DNA of 41,316 bases from Nitrospirota bacterium (GTDB taxonomy: Bacteria; Nitrospirota; Thermodesulfovibrionia; UBA6902): contig PIVU01000012.1 in NCBI GenBank assembly GCA_003354025.1, positions 1 through 41,316 on the forward strand. The letters are read 5' to 3'. The notes below the pieces were generated by a model that saw only the letters and a list, made by a program, of their open reading frames with translations, did no database searches and had not been told where the DNA came from. Every line of letters starts with the position of its first letter. The first letter of the stretch is position 1. The position numbers were made by a program, and so were the translations under genes. This document shows, piece by piece, positions 33,080 to 40,986 of this stretch.

Positions 33080-33673
33080 TTATTTATCCCTGAGCATTTC
33101 AAGCGAAACCAGAATATTCACATCCTTGCCCGCGACCCCCATCTTATAAAACTTTCCATTTCCGACATTGTAATCCAGACGATCTACTGAAATCTTTGTC
33201 TCAAACCCAGCCACGACTTGCCCCTTTTTTAATGGATTGTCCTTTGCTCCGAAATAAGTCAATGGCAGTATAAGTGTTTTTGTCACATCCTTCATTGTAA
33301 AGTCACCCTCAACTTCGTACCGATTCCCGCCTTTGTGAGTAATGCGAGTACTCTTAAAAGTGATCAAAGGATGCTTGCTGACTGCAAAAAAATCATCGGA
33401 ACGGAGGTGGTTGTCCCTTTTCCTGATATTAGTATTCAGACTTTTAGCTTTTATCTGAATATCAATCACGCTGCTTTTAAGGTCGTCAGCATCAAAATTA
33501 AATTTGCCGGAATAATCCTCAAAGTGCCCGATGACTTTTGAAAATATGTGATCAATTGTGAAGTAAAACCTGGAATGTGCCCTGTCAAATTTCCACTCCT
33601 CTGCTGCTGCACTTTGTAAACCGGTGAAGGTCATCATAAACAAAAGAGCAGGGATTAAAAAAAGTTTTTTCAT
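33080..33673 (-). CDS. YceI-family periplasmic protein
   Basis: A 197-aa secreted protein. The signal peptide MKKLFLIPALLFMMTFTGL ends near SAAA. The mature part starts EEWKFDRAHSRFYFTIDHIFSKVIGHFEDYSGKF, the YceI lipocalin-like signature (DxxHSxxxF...H). Later DIQIKAKSLNTNIRKRDNHLRSDDFF and the VEGDFTMKDVTKTLILPLTY strand fit the family. YceI proteins bind polyisoprenoids such as quinone precursors or lipid intermediates in the periplasm. It is transcribed in the same direction as the flavocytochrome upstream at 33772-35145, with a palindromic repeat between them. Confidence 0.93.
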   Translation of the reverse strand: MKKLFLIPALLFMMTFTGLQSAAAEEWKFDRAHSRFYFTIDHIFSKVIGHFEDYSGKFNFDADDLKSSVIDIQIKAKSLNTNIRKRDNHLRSDDFFAVSKHPLITFKSTRITHKGGNRYEVEGDFTMKDVTKTLILPLTYFGAKDNPLKKGQVVAGFETKISVDRLDYNVGNGKFYKMGVAGKDVNILVSLEMLRDK

Positions 33674-33692
33674 ACTATACCTCCATCTAAAT

Positions 33693-33718
33693 TAAGGGCA
33701 CGGTCACCGTGCCCCTAC
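33693..33718. repeat. GTAGGGGC-family palindromic element
   Basis: TAAGGGCACGGT and ACCGTGCCCCTAC form a near-perfect palindrome. Read on the opposite strand its arms are GTAGGGGC...GCCCTTA, so it is in the reverse orientation to the copy at 379-406. It lies between the YceI and flavocytochrome genes. Confidence 0.8.
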
Positions 33719-33771
33719 ATTGGTTCCGGGGGTTCTACTTACATAATATCAAATAATATATAGAATGCAAA

Positions 33772-35145
33772 CTAAAGCTGAAACTCTTCTGTGAAAACAA
33801 GCTTTTTGGAAAAACCAATTTTCAATATATCCTTTCTCACGGAATCCATCATTACAGGCGGTCCGCAGATAAACACCGGTGTCTGTCTTCCAGCTACGGA
33901 GAGGATGCTATTGAGCGTTGTCCTGTCTAGCCTCGTGCCGGAGGGTGCCCCTTTCTGCCTTGTAAAAAGATAATGGATAACAAGTCCGTTTAATCTCTTC
34001 TGCAGGGTGACAAACTCGTCGGGATAAACCACATCTTCTCTTGTGCGATTACTCCAGATAAGAGTTACCTTCTTAGTATTATCTCTATCAGCCATGTACC
34101 TGAGCATGCTCAGCATTGGAGTAATTCCAATGCCTCCGGCGATCATGATATATTCATTGAATTCATTGAGGAAGCCATAGCTGAAGCGTCCGTAAGGACC
34201 ATCAATTATCGCTGAATCCCCGGGTTTCAGATTGCTGATCAGAGCGGTCCAATCTCCGCTGCAGCGGATAGTGAACTGCAGGCTTTCCGGTCGGGATGGA
34301 GTGGAGGATATAGTAAAAGGATGCTCTTCAGAAGGCATGGCTTCCGATGTAAAGGAGACAAAGGCGAATTGACCTGGTATATAATTGAACTCGCTCGTCT
34401 TATGGGGGGCGAGCTCAACAGAAACGGTATGCTGCCCTGTTTTGGTAACGCTTGTTACTGTCCAGGGCTTTTGTCTAAGAATGAACGGTTTAACTTTTAT
34501 CCATCCAAAAATAACCGCGTAAGCACCTGCAGAGGCTATTATAATGTAGCGCGCCATGCCAGCCTCAAAAGTTTCACTGCCATATAGAATATGAAAGAAC
34601 AGCATTACAGATGCTATGAATGCTGCAGCACGGTGGAATATCCACCAGCGGTCAAAAGAAAAATCAAGAAATTTTCTCCATAGCCCGGTGGCAGTTATGA
34701 GCCCGATTAATATAAGCAGAAGAGCACCCAAGACTTCCGGCCAGTACTTAATCTCAATCGGAATGCTGCCTATATCTTCAGGAGCGAAAACAAGCAGAGG
34801 GTGAATAACTGCCAGTATGGCAATCACCGATGCATTCACACGGTGATAAATATAAAGCCGGTTAAGGGCAAAAATCCGGTCCAGTAATTTAAAACGAGCG
34901 CTCAATATCAACTGAAATAGCAGAAGCACAGCAGCGATCAGTCCAATGACCTTGCCTGTGCGTAATAAAGTTTTATCAGTGCCTAGTTTATATAGAATAG
35001 AGCCGGTTTCAAAAACAAAGGTTAGGCTTGATGCTCCGACAAGCAGCGCACAGACTGCTATGCCGCATATGACTCCGAGAGAAAGCCTCGCTTTCATGGA
35101 AAGGGGTTTCGCCCTGTTTATGTTCTGTCCTGAACTATTTCGCAT
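33772..35145 (-). CDS. Ferric-reductase-like flavocytochrome (transmembrane heme plus FAD/NAD domains)
   Basis: A 457-aa inner-membrane electron-transfer protein. The N-terminal half has about six helices, with two heme-ligating His pairs, H101/H115 and H171/H185, each 14 residues apart. The C-terminal half is a ferredoxin-reductase module: HPFTISSTPSRPESLQFTIR binds FAD, GPYGRFSY and IMIAGGIGITPMLSMLRYM bind NAD(P)H, and FICGPPVMMDSVRKDI closes the domain. It should move electrons from cytosolic NAD(P)H across the membrane to an outer acceptor such as Fe(III) or oxygen. It overlaps the upstream membrane-protein gene by 28 nt. Confidence 0.9.
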   Translation of the reverse strand: MRNSSGQNINRAKPLSMKARLSLGVICGIAVCALLVGASSLTFVFETGSILYKLGTDKTLLRTGKVIGLIAAVLLLFQLILSARFKLLDRIFALNRLYIYHRVNASVIAILAVIHPLLVFAPEDIGSIPIEIKYWPEVLGALLLILIGLITATGLWRKFLDFSFDRWWIFHRAAAFIASVMLFFHILYGSETFEAGMARYIIIASAGAYAVIFGWIKVKPFILRQKPWTVTSVTKTGQHTVSVELAPHKTSEFNYIPGQFAFVSFTSEAMPSEEHPFTISSTPSRPESLQFTIRCSGDWTALISNLKPGDSAIIDGPYGRFSYGFLNEFNEYIMIAGGIGITPMLSMLRYMADRDNTKKVTLIWSNRTREDVVYPDEFVTLQKRLNGLVIHYLFTRQKGAPSGTRLDRTTLNSILSVAGRQTPVFICGPPVMMDSVRKDILKIGFSKKLVFTEEFQL

Positions 35146-35540
35146 CCTCTTATGCGCTTCGGTATGATTAAGGGTTTCATTTGTTTAAGAATGAAATAAG
35201 ATACTGGCAGTTTGGTCCACAGGATGATAATAGCGGGCAGCGTTGATTCTAATAATATTTTATTCATATTAATAGGCGCTTCTATAGTCAGCAACGAGTA
35301 ATAAGACATTCCTATAGTCCCGATTATAATTGTTCCAGCGTTCATCATGAATCCCCAGGCAACTGTTGAGGGGCGGTAAAAAAGAATTGGAATTACAATA
35401 AGGCTGAATACGCTAAACGTTGCAGCCCACAAAAAGTACAGGCTCTTCCCGACAGGGTGCTGATTGAAATGGGCCAGCATTCCTGTGAAGGAAATGCATA
35501 TGTGAATAAATATTAAAAATTTAACAGATCTGGGGGCCAT
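35118..35540 (-). CDS. Four-helix membrane protein, unknown
   Basis: A 140-aa hydrophobic protein with about four helices (KFLIFIHICISFTGML, FLWAATFSVFSLIVIPILF, GFMMNAGTIIIGTIGMSYYSLL and LPAIIILWTKLPVSYFIL). The C-terminal tail is short and basic. Its last 28 nt overlap the flavocytochrome gene in another frame, so the pair is probably translationally coupled. It may be a partner subunit, but no family is recognised. The ribosome site before the ATG is weak. Confidence 0.75.
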   Translation of the reverse strand: MAPRSVKFLIFIHICISFTGMLAHFNQHPVGKSLYFLWAATFSVFSLIVIPILFYRPSTVAWGFMMNAGTIIIGTIGMSYYSLLTIEAPINMNKILLESTLPAIIILWTKLPVSYFILKQMKPLIIPKRIRGCEIVQDRT

Positions 35541-35671
35541 TATTATTTTCCGTAAGAATCTAACGTTAATTTTTCATTGTATCCTGTAGTCAGGGATTAT
35601 GCAATGTCACTTATTATGCGATAGATATGGTGTGCATTGAATTGCTGCTGAGGGCCAGTGCGAACAGTTAT

Positions 35672-35701
35672 GGTACGGGACAATCTCCGTTGTCCCGCAC
35701 C
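35672..35701. repeat. Hairpin-forming inverted repeat
   Basis: GGTACGGGACAA and TTGTCCCGCACC pair with one mismatch around a 6-nt loop (TCTCCG). It is just outside the SH3 gene's stop (35713). Its sequence differs from the GTAGGGGC family, so it is a separate repeat type or a transcript-end hairpin. Confidence 0.6.
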
Positions 35702-35712
35702 CTGTATATGAA

Positions 35713-36357
35713 TTACCCGCTTCCCGGTCCAAGCTGTTCTGTAAATACGGATTTTACCCATCCTGTATGTCCGTTGATTGATTCAACATATAGCCACCCG
35801 TCTGTCTTTCCCAGAACTTCCAGGATGCTCCCCTCTTCGACCTGATGTACAAGTGAAAAGTTTAGTCCGGGGCCGCTGCGAATATTCAGTGTTGAAACCG
35901 TTACCGAGACATTCCCTGAAGCGGAGACAAGCGGGCTTATGATCTTTGAAGGTTCTCTGATTACCACAGTTTGAGGCGGTGATTTTACAACCACATACCC
36001 TGAGGGAACTCTATCGTAGAAAGTGCCTCTGAAAAAGAAGTGCGAAGTGTCTCCAATCCATACTGTCCTGTAGCCGTAGGGAAGCTTGCGTATAATTCGT
36101 GATCTTGCTGGATAATAATCTCTCCTGTATTGTCTGTAGTATCCTCTGCGTTTATAGCGGAACTTTTTTCTTGCACTCCATTTGGGTTCATTCCTCACAT
36201 GTTTCCTGACAATGACCTTTTCACGATGAGTATGACGGGGGCCGGAATATTCTCTGTCCCTTCTGCGGGCAAATGAATCATCAGTTGTCAGCAATAGTGT
36301 CATAACAATAATACTGATAAAGGATGATATTAATTTTATGGTTACCTTTGTCGTCAT
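35713..36357 (-). CDS. Secreted SH3b-domain protein with basic linker
   Basis: A 214-aa protein. An N-terminal signal sequence (IKLISSFISIIVMTLLLTT, cleavage near DSFA) is followed by a strongly basic Arg/Tyr-rich region (about 30-90), a middle domain like DUF6515 (GYRTVWIGDTSHFFFRGTFYDRVPSGYVVV), and a C-terminal bacterial SH3 domain with VTVSTLNIRSGPGLNFSLVHQVEEG and GWLYVESINGHTGWVKSVF. SH3b domains often bind peptidoglycan, so it probably sits in the periplasm near the cell wall. It is on the same strand as the Cpx-like secreted protein upstream, separated by two palindromic repeats. Confidence 0.85.
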   Translation of the reverse strand: MTTKVTIKLISSFISIIVMTLLLTTDDSFARRRDREYSGPRHTHREKVIVRKHVRNEPKWSARKKFRYKRRGYYRQYRRDYYPARSRIIRKLPYGYRTVWIGDTSHFFFRGTFYDRVPSGYVVVKSPPQTVVIREPSKIISPLVSASGNVSVTVSTLNIRSGPGLNFSLVHQVEEGSILEVLGKTDGWLYVESINGHTGWVKSVFTEQLGPGSG

Positions 36358-36380
36358 CGTTATGCCCTCCTTTCAACCCT

Positions 36381-36409
36381 GTAGGGGCAGGTTTAAAACC
36401 TGCCCTTAC
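36381..36409. repeat. GTAGGGGC-family palindrome, direct orientation
   Basis: Outer arms GTAGGGGC and GCCCTTAC with inner stem AGGTTTAAAACCT. It lies just upstream of the SH3 gene, 20 bp before a second copy in the opposite orientation, so the two together form a paired, BIME-like unit. Confidence 0.85.
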
Positions 36410-36429
36410 TTCCTCACTTTCTGCTCAAC

Positions 36430-36455
36430 TAAGGGCACGGGTACCGTGCCCCTAC
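36430..36455. repeat. GTAGGGGC-family palindrome, reverse orientation
   Basis: Arms TAAGGGC and GCCCCTAC with inner stem ACGGGTACCGT. It is the inverted partner of the copy at 36381-36409 and ends 13 bp before the stop of the Cpx-like secreted protein gene. Confidence 0.85.
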
Positions 36456-36468
36456 ATTCTGTTAATTG

Positions 36469-37293
36469 TTAAAATCCCATGTGTCCCGGGCGGTTCATGC
36501 GTTTATCTTTCCACTGGTGCCTCTGATCTCTGAAATCACGCAGCTCCTCAATCTGCTCGTCCGTTAGTATGGTTGACAGCTTAGCTTCTGTTTCATCTCC
36601 AACGATTTGCATTTCACTTCTCATGGCTTGTTTAACATCAAATCGCTTTTCTCCGTAATTATCAAAGATGGCACGTTTTTTCTCCATGCTCTCTTCAATA
36701 ATAGGCTCGATAGCTTCTGCCTGTTCCGCAGTGAGATTGAAGCGGTCTGTCATACGCTCAATAACCATCTCAGGTGTTTTGTTAAATCCTCTGCTCATTC
36801 TCTTGTCGCAGAATTTGCCTTTTAAGAATGTGCCGCGCTGCTCCTGCCTTAATTCCAGATACTTCTCTATCTGCTCTTCATTCAGGATTGTATTCAGCTT
36901 GCTCTCGGTGTCCCACCTCAGTTTCTGCATCTCCATTCTAGTGGCCTGCCTGTCTGTTCCACGGTTACTCCTTATTTCATTCATCTTCTGAACTTTCTCT
37001 TCAATAATCGGCTGTATTGCCAGAACCTGTTCATCGGTCAGGCCCAGTCGGTCCGTTAGACGTTCAATAATCAGTTCCGGAGATTTCTGAATACCGAAGG
37101 GGCCTCTTGCTTCAGCTGAAAATGGATGAGTTACAAGTCCGAGGCCGACAGCTAATACCCCGGCTGTGAGAATAATAGCGAGATAGCTTTTGGTTTTCTT
37201 TCTTTTTATGGTTTTTGTTGCTTTCATTTTAGCCTCCATTTTTAAATGTTCTCTGTTAAGTGCCGTTTCTTTGATTTGGTTTTTATTGTCCAT
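36469..37293 (-). CDS. Duplicated CpxP/Spy-like periplasmic protein
   Basis: A 274-aa protein. A membrane-spanning signal (SYLAIILTAGVLAVGLGLV, about 36-54) leads to AEARG cleavage. Two similar halves follow, each of the LTxxQ type: SPELIIERLTDRLGLTDEQVLA and TPEMVIERMTDRFNLTAEQAEA, each followed by a helix pair and an LNTILNEEQIEKYLELR or LSTILTDEQIEELRDFR motif. It resembles CpxP/Spy chaperones but with the domain duplicated. Two starts have ribosome sites: ATG at 37293 behind AAAGGAGG, and Met23 at 37227 behind GGAGG. The gene diverges from the CpxR-like regulator, so it is a probable target and feedback component of that system. Confidence 0.85.
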   Translation of the reverse strand: MDNKNQIKETALNREHLKMEAKMKATKTIKRKKTKSYLAIILTAGVLAVGLGLVTHPFSAEARGPFGIQKSPELIIERLTDRLGLTDEQVLAIQPIIEEKVQKMNEIRSNRGTDRQATRMEMQKLRWDTESKLNTILNEEQIEKYLELRQEQRGTFLKGKFCDKRMSRGFNKTPEMVIERMTDRFNLTAEQAEAIEPIIEESMEKKRAIFDNYGEKRFDVKQAMRSEMQIVGDETEAKLSTILTDEQIEELRDFRDQRHQWKDKRMNRPGHMGF

Positions 37294-37327
37294 GGCAGCC
37301 TCCTTTCTGCTTTAACTCTTCCTCTTG

Positions 37328-37355
37328 TTTATATGGTAAGAAATAATTTCTTAAG
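37328..37355 (-). promoter_or_regulatory. Probable promoter of the CpxP/Spy-like gene
   Basis: On the minus strand CTTAAG (37350-37355) and TATAAA (37328-37333) are separated by 16 bp, about 35 bp upstream of the gene. The -35 is poor, as expected for an activated promoter, and overlaps the first element of the phased array. Confidence 0.45.
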
Positions 37356-37427
37356 TGTGGGTTAAGTGTCGGTCAAGAAAGGCAAAGTTTTGTAAAGATT
37401 TGTTAAGAGGGCTTAATAAAAATTAAC
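37351..37427. promoter_or_regulatory. Helically phased array of eight TTAAG-like elements (probable response-regulator sites)
   Basis: Five-base words begin at 37351 (TTAAG), 37362 (TTAAG), 37373 (TCAAG), 37383 (CAAAG), 37393 (TAAAG), 37403 (TTAAG), 37413 (TTAAT) and 37423 (TTAAC), that is every 10 or 11 bp. The first three sit in 11-bp direct repeats. GTAAA-N5-GTTAA at 37392-37406 is one mismatch from the E. coli CpxR box GTAAA-N5-GTAAA. The array spans precisely the space between the two divergent promoters. Binding by the adjacent OmpR-family regulator is inference. Confidence 0.65.
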
Positions 37428-37428
37428 G

Positions 37429-37456
37429 TTTATAAAAGAGGAGTTTTGGATATAAT
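37429..37456 (+). promoter_or_regulatory. Probable promoter of the regulator-kinase operon
   Basis: TATAAT at 37451-37456 is a perfect -10; TTTATA (37429-37434) with a 16-bp spacer is a weak -35. It begins two bases after the phased array, consistent with an activator bound next to sigma. Confidence 0.6.
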
Positions 37457-37499
37457 AAACGCATGAGTCAGATTAATAGCAGAAAGGGCCGTGTATAGG

Positions 37500-38222
37500 A
37501 TGAACAGAATTCTTGTTATTGATGATGATATAGAACTTTGTGGGTTATTGAAGGACTATCTCGTTCCCGAAGGGTTTGATGTTGAAACTGTTAATGATTC
37601 GGAAAAGGGGATTGAAAGGGCGCTTTCAGGAGAGCACAATTTTGTAGTGCTTGATGTAATGCTGCCCGGTGTAAATGGATTTGAAGTCCTTCGTTCTGTT
37701 CGAAAGAGTTCCAATATTCCCGTACTAATGCTGACGGCACGTGGTGAAGACGTGGACAGGATAGTGGGGCTTGAAATGGGGGCTGACGATTATCTGCCGA
37801 AACCCTTTAACCCCCGCGAACTTGTTGCACGAATCAAGGCGATACAACGAAGAGGCGAAACTAAGAATACCGCTCAGAAGCAGGCAGAACCTGACGAAGT
37901 GATTACTGTTGGAGATGTTGATCTTGATGGGGGCACACGCATGGTGCGAAAGAGAGGGGAAACTGTAGATCTTACTGCTGTTGAGTTTGACCTGCTTGAG
38001 ATGCTGCTCAGGTCAGCCGGTCATGTGCTGCAGCGAAAGGACCTGGTCATCAAGGTTTTGGGAAGGGGGCTTGATCCTTTTGACAGAAGTATTGATGTTC
38101 ATATCAGCAGCCTGAGGAAAAAGCTCGGCCATAAAATTCACGGTATGGAACGGATAAAGACAATACGCGGAATCGGTTACCTCTATGCGAATCCGAAAAA
38201 AGATGAAAAGGATAATAATTAA
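37500..38222 (+). CDS. OmpR/CpxR-family response regulator
   Basis: About 240 aa from MNRILVIDDDIELCGLLKDY. A GTG nine bases upstream (37491) is also possible but would leave only 2 nt after AAAGGG. The receiver domain has acidic residues D8-D10, phospho-acceptor D52 in VVLDVMLPGVNG, and K101 in DYLPKPF. A linker is followed by a winged-helix DNA-binding domain with VEFDLLEMLLRSAGHVLQRKDL and FDRSIDVHISSLRKKLG, ending in the IRGIGYLY wing. It is 2 bp upstream of the sensor kinase and diverges from a CpxP-like gene, so the Cpx-type assignment rests on both sequence type and context. Confidence 0.93.
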   Translation: MNRILVIDDDIELCGLLKDYLVPEGFDVETVNDSEKGIERALSGEHNFVVLDVMLPGVNGFEVLRSVRKSSNIPVLMLTARGEDVDRIVGLEMGADDYLPKPFNPRELVARIKAIQRRGETKNTAQKQAEPDEVITVGDVDLDGGTRMVRKRGETVDLTAVEFDLLEMLLRSAGHVLQRKDLVIKVLGRGLDPFDRSIDVHISSLRKKLGHKIHGMERIKTIRGIGYLYANPKKDEKDNN

Positions 38223-38224
38223 TT

Positions 38225-39616
38225 ATGCGAAGTCTTTTCCTTAAAATATTTCTCTGGTTCTGGCTGGCCTCAATATTAATAATTGTATCTACTTTTGTAC
38301 TGCTTTCTTTGCTGGAACCATTTACGCCTCCCCGTGAGGATGGCCGCCACATAAGACGAATGTCCCATTTCGGCAGGACTGCGGTAGAGATTCTGGAACG
38401 TGAGGGTCCTGAAGCCCTTCAGGATTTTATGGCCCGCAGAGGGCGCGGTCCGGGCCCTGGCAGAAGGCATATGTATTTATTTGATGACAAAACTAACGTG
38501 CTTTTAGGGAAAACTCCACCTTCTCATATAAAGGAGCTGGCGGAACGTGCTGCAAAAAGTGGTGTCACGGAATTTCAGCGGCATGAAAAAAACATTTTAT
38601 TAGCCCGTACTATTTATGGAGAGGGAGACGGCTATTACATAATGGTAGGTCAATTGCCTCAACGCCATTCTGTGCCGACCTTCAGCCGCTTTCTGAGTTC
38701 ACGTTTTCTGAGTCTGCGAATTCTTGCCATTTTTATAGTTGCCAGTATTTTCTGCTACTGGCTCGCGTGGTACCTGACCGCACCAGCCAGAAAACTGAGG
38801 GCAGCCACCAGGCAGTTTGCATCCGGTGATTTAAAGACGCGGGTTGGTCAGCAGTTTGGACATAGAAAGGACGAACTCGCGGACCTGGGACATGACTTCG
38901 ATCTAATGGCAGAGCGTATTGAAGAATTGGTGAATGCACAGCACAGGCTGGTGGGGGACATATCCCATGAACTGCGCTCACCGCTGGCCCGCCTTAATGT
39001 TGCACTGGAGCTTGCGCGACAGAGGTCCGGACAGGAAGCAGGAGAGTCCCTTGATCGTATTGAGCTTGAATCGGAAAGACTTAATGAACTTATAGGGCAA
39101 CTGCTAACATTGTCCAGGCTGGAGAGCGGTGGTGAGAACTTAAGATGGACCACGGTTGAACTAGCCCGTCTAGTGCAGGAAATTGCCGAAGATGCAGACT
39201 ATGAAGCCAGGAGCCGGAGTAGAAAGGTTACTGTTGTAAAGAGTGAAGAGATAAAGATCAAAGGCGTGGAGGAAATGCTGCGAAGGGCTGTTGAGAATGT
39301 TGTGCGCAACGCAGTCCATTATACTAATGAAGGATCGGAAGTAGAGATAAACCTTGATTCCCGTAAAGGCGATGGAGAAGTGCAGGCGATTATTTCAGTT
39401 CGAGATCACGGTCCCGGAGTTAAGGAGGACCAGCTTGCAAACCTTTTTCACCCATTTTACCGAGTTGATGACTCTCGGAACAGAAAGAGCGGAGGAACCG
39501 GTATAGGTCTGGCAATTACAGAGAAGGCAGTCAGTTTGCATGGAGGTGCTGTTTCAGCCTCTAATATTGTTGATGGCGGGCTTTTAGTGGAGATTACATT
39601 GCCGGTATCACCTTAA
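38225..39616 (+). CDS. Sensor histidine kinase, CpxA-like
   Basis: A 463-aa membrane kinase. The first helix is at about 9-30, a ~130-residue periplasmic sensor follows (with an Arg/Gly/Pro-rich RRGRGPGPGRRH segment), then the second helix (163-184), a HAMP linker (185-237) and the HisKA domain with His248 in VGDISHELRSPLARLNVAL. The HATPase domain shows NVVRNAVHYT, VRDHGPGVKEDQL and GGTGIGLAI. It should phosphorylate the OmpR-family regulator 2 bp upstream in response to envelope conditions. The periplasmic part is shorter than, and not clearly alignable to, E. coli CpxA. Confidence 0.92.
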   Translation: MRSLFLKIFLWFWLASILIIVSTFVLLSLLEPFTPPREDGRHIRRMSHFGRTAVEILEREGPEALQDFMARRGRGPGPGRRHMYLFDDKTNVLLGKTPPSHIKELAERAAKSGVTEFQRHEKNILLARTIYGEGDGYYIMVGQLPQRHSVPTFSRFLSSRFLSLRILAIFIVASIFCYWLAWYLTAPARKLRAATRQFASGDLKTRVGQQFGHRKDELADLGHDFDLMAERIEELVNAQHRLVGDISHELRSPLARLNVALELARQRSGQEAGESLDRIELESERLNELIGQLLTLSRLESGGENLRWTTVELARLVQEIAEDADYEARSRSRKVTVVKSEEIKIKGVEEMLRRAVENVVRNAVHYTNEGSEVEINLDSRKGDGEVQAIISVRDHGPGVKEDQLANLFHPFYRVDDSRNRKSGGTGIGLAITEKAVSLHGGAVSASNIVDGGLLVEITLPVSP

Positions 39617-39660
39617 CAAATGGTGAGTCCTCGATTCTGCGTATTAAGACAGTAAGACGA

Positions 39661-40455
39661 CTATTGGTTGTTGATGAGATCCAGCAGTTGAAGCGCTATT
39701 TTGGGATCGAGTTTTTTCAGGACCTCATACTCTTGTAGCGCAGACTCTTTATCTTCAAGATTCAAGTATGTTATCCCAAGGTTGTAGTGTGCCCCTGTAT
39801 CAGCGGGGAATAAAACGAGCATCTTTTTATAATAGGTCTTTGCTTTATCATAGTTGCCCTGTGTACTGTAGGTTACGCCGAGATTGTAGTAAGCATCTGC
39901 TATGGACGGATCAGTTGTAACCGCTTTTCTGTATGATTCTATTGCTTCTTTATACATTTTTAGTTTGCTGTACGCTACTCCCATATTATAATTTGTTTCA
40001 CCATCAGCAAGCTTATGGAGCAGGACCTGTTTGTGCATTGAGATCTCGTTCTTGTAGTCGCTGAGTTGACCATATGTATAAGCAAGGTTTTTCATGGCTG
40101 GAACAAAATCCGGTTTTATCTTCAGGGCTTCTTTATATGCTTTTATAGCGTCTTTATGTTTTTTTAAATCCAGATATGCGTTCCCGAGATCGTTGTATGC
40201 GAGAAAATGGTCGGGGTGGATTTGGACAGCTTTTTTGAAAGCTGTTATTGCGTCCTGATGCCTGCCTGTCTTACTGTATTGAATCCCTGACCTGTAACGC
40301 TCCTCTGCCTCGGTCTTTTTTGAATCAGTTATTGATGGTAAGACCTCCCCAGGGTAGGGGCGCCCCGCGTCTGTCAGTGATGTCGAGGCTGTAATGGTGA
40401 TAAAAACCGTTATGGATAATAGTATTATTTTAATGCAGACCCGTTGAGCTTTCAT
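39661..40455 (-). CDS. Secreted TPR-repeat protein
   Basis: A 264-aa protein with an N-terminal signal (CIKIILLSITVFITITAST, cleavage near LTDAG) and six consecutive TPR units covering residues ~50-255, e.g. AYNDLGNAYLDLKKHKDAIKAYKEALKIKP, whose repeat positions W/Y-x2-LG-x2-Y and A-x2-F/Y-x2-A are conserved. TPR arrays bind partner proteins in the periplasm or in secretion or glycan assembly complexes. Partner unknown. It is convergent with the sensor kinase, 44 bp apart. Confidence 0.88.
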   Translation of the reverse strand: MKAQRVCIKIILLSITVFITITASTSLTDAGRPYPGEVLPSITDSKKTEAEERYRSGIQYSKTGRHQDAITAFKKAVQIHPDHFLAYNDLGNAYLDLKKHKDAIKAYKEALKIKPDFVPAMKNLAYTYGQLSDYKNEISMHKQVLLHKLADGETNYNMGVAYSKLKMYKEAIESYRKAVTTDPSIADAYYNLGVTYSTQGNYDKAKTYYKKMLVLFPADTGAHYNLGITYLNLEDKESALQEYEVLKKLDPKIALQLLDLINNQ

Positions 40456-40986
40456 GTAATGTCCTCATATATAAACAGCTATTGAGAATTATAACAGAAA
40501 ACTATTTTAAGCGGCGCTCTTGCAGCGAGTTTTCACATAATGATCTGATACCGTCATAGCCTTTGATTAACAGTCTTTCCATAAAGAACCATACTATAAC
40601 TATTGTCGGGGCAACTTCCATGACGTGTCCCAAAAACCATTTCATTATCAATTAGAAATAGTCGATTGCTTTCATTAGCACAGCTTTCAGATCTCGTCAT
40701 GCTCTTGAATGACTTTAGATTAAATTCACTTTTATGATTCTCAGTTTCTGCATTTAATTGATTGCTTGAAACACAATAAATCAATGCAATAAATTAGATC
40801 AATAATAATCTTAACAAAGTAGATTTGCGTTTGCTTATTATCACTTTTATCCTTTTTTCTAACCTTGAATTGTCCGATGCAAGCCCTTGAGAATAATAAC
40901 ATGCTGAAAACTGATTTGAACATACTATAATGTTACCAGAAAAAAAAGCGTCCGTTGGTTTGCATTCTAGACTAATGTTTTGATAT
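40456..40986. other. Intergenic stretch without recognised genes
   Basis: About 530 bp of AT-rich sequence between the TPR gene and the VapC-like gene. Short open frames on the minus strand (for example 40554-40784) lack ribosome sites and motifs and look like chance. No tRNA, repeat or terminator is seen. Confidence 0.5.

Noticed and set aside
40554-40784. Minus-strand 76-aa open frame in the gap before the PIN gene
   Set aside because: No ribosome site, low-complexity composition and no recognisable domain.
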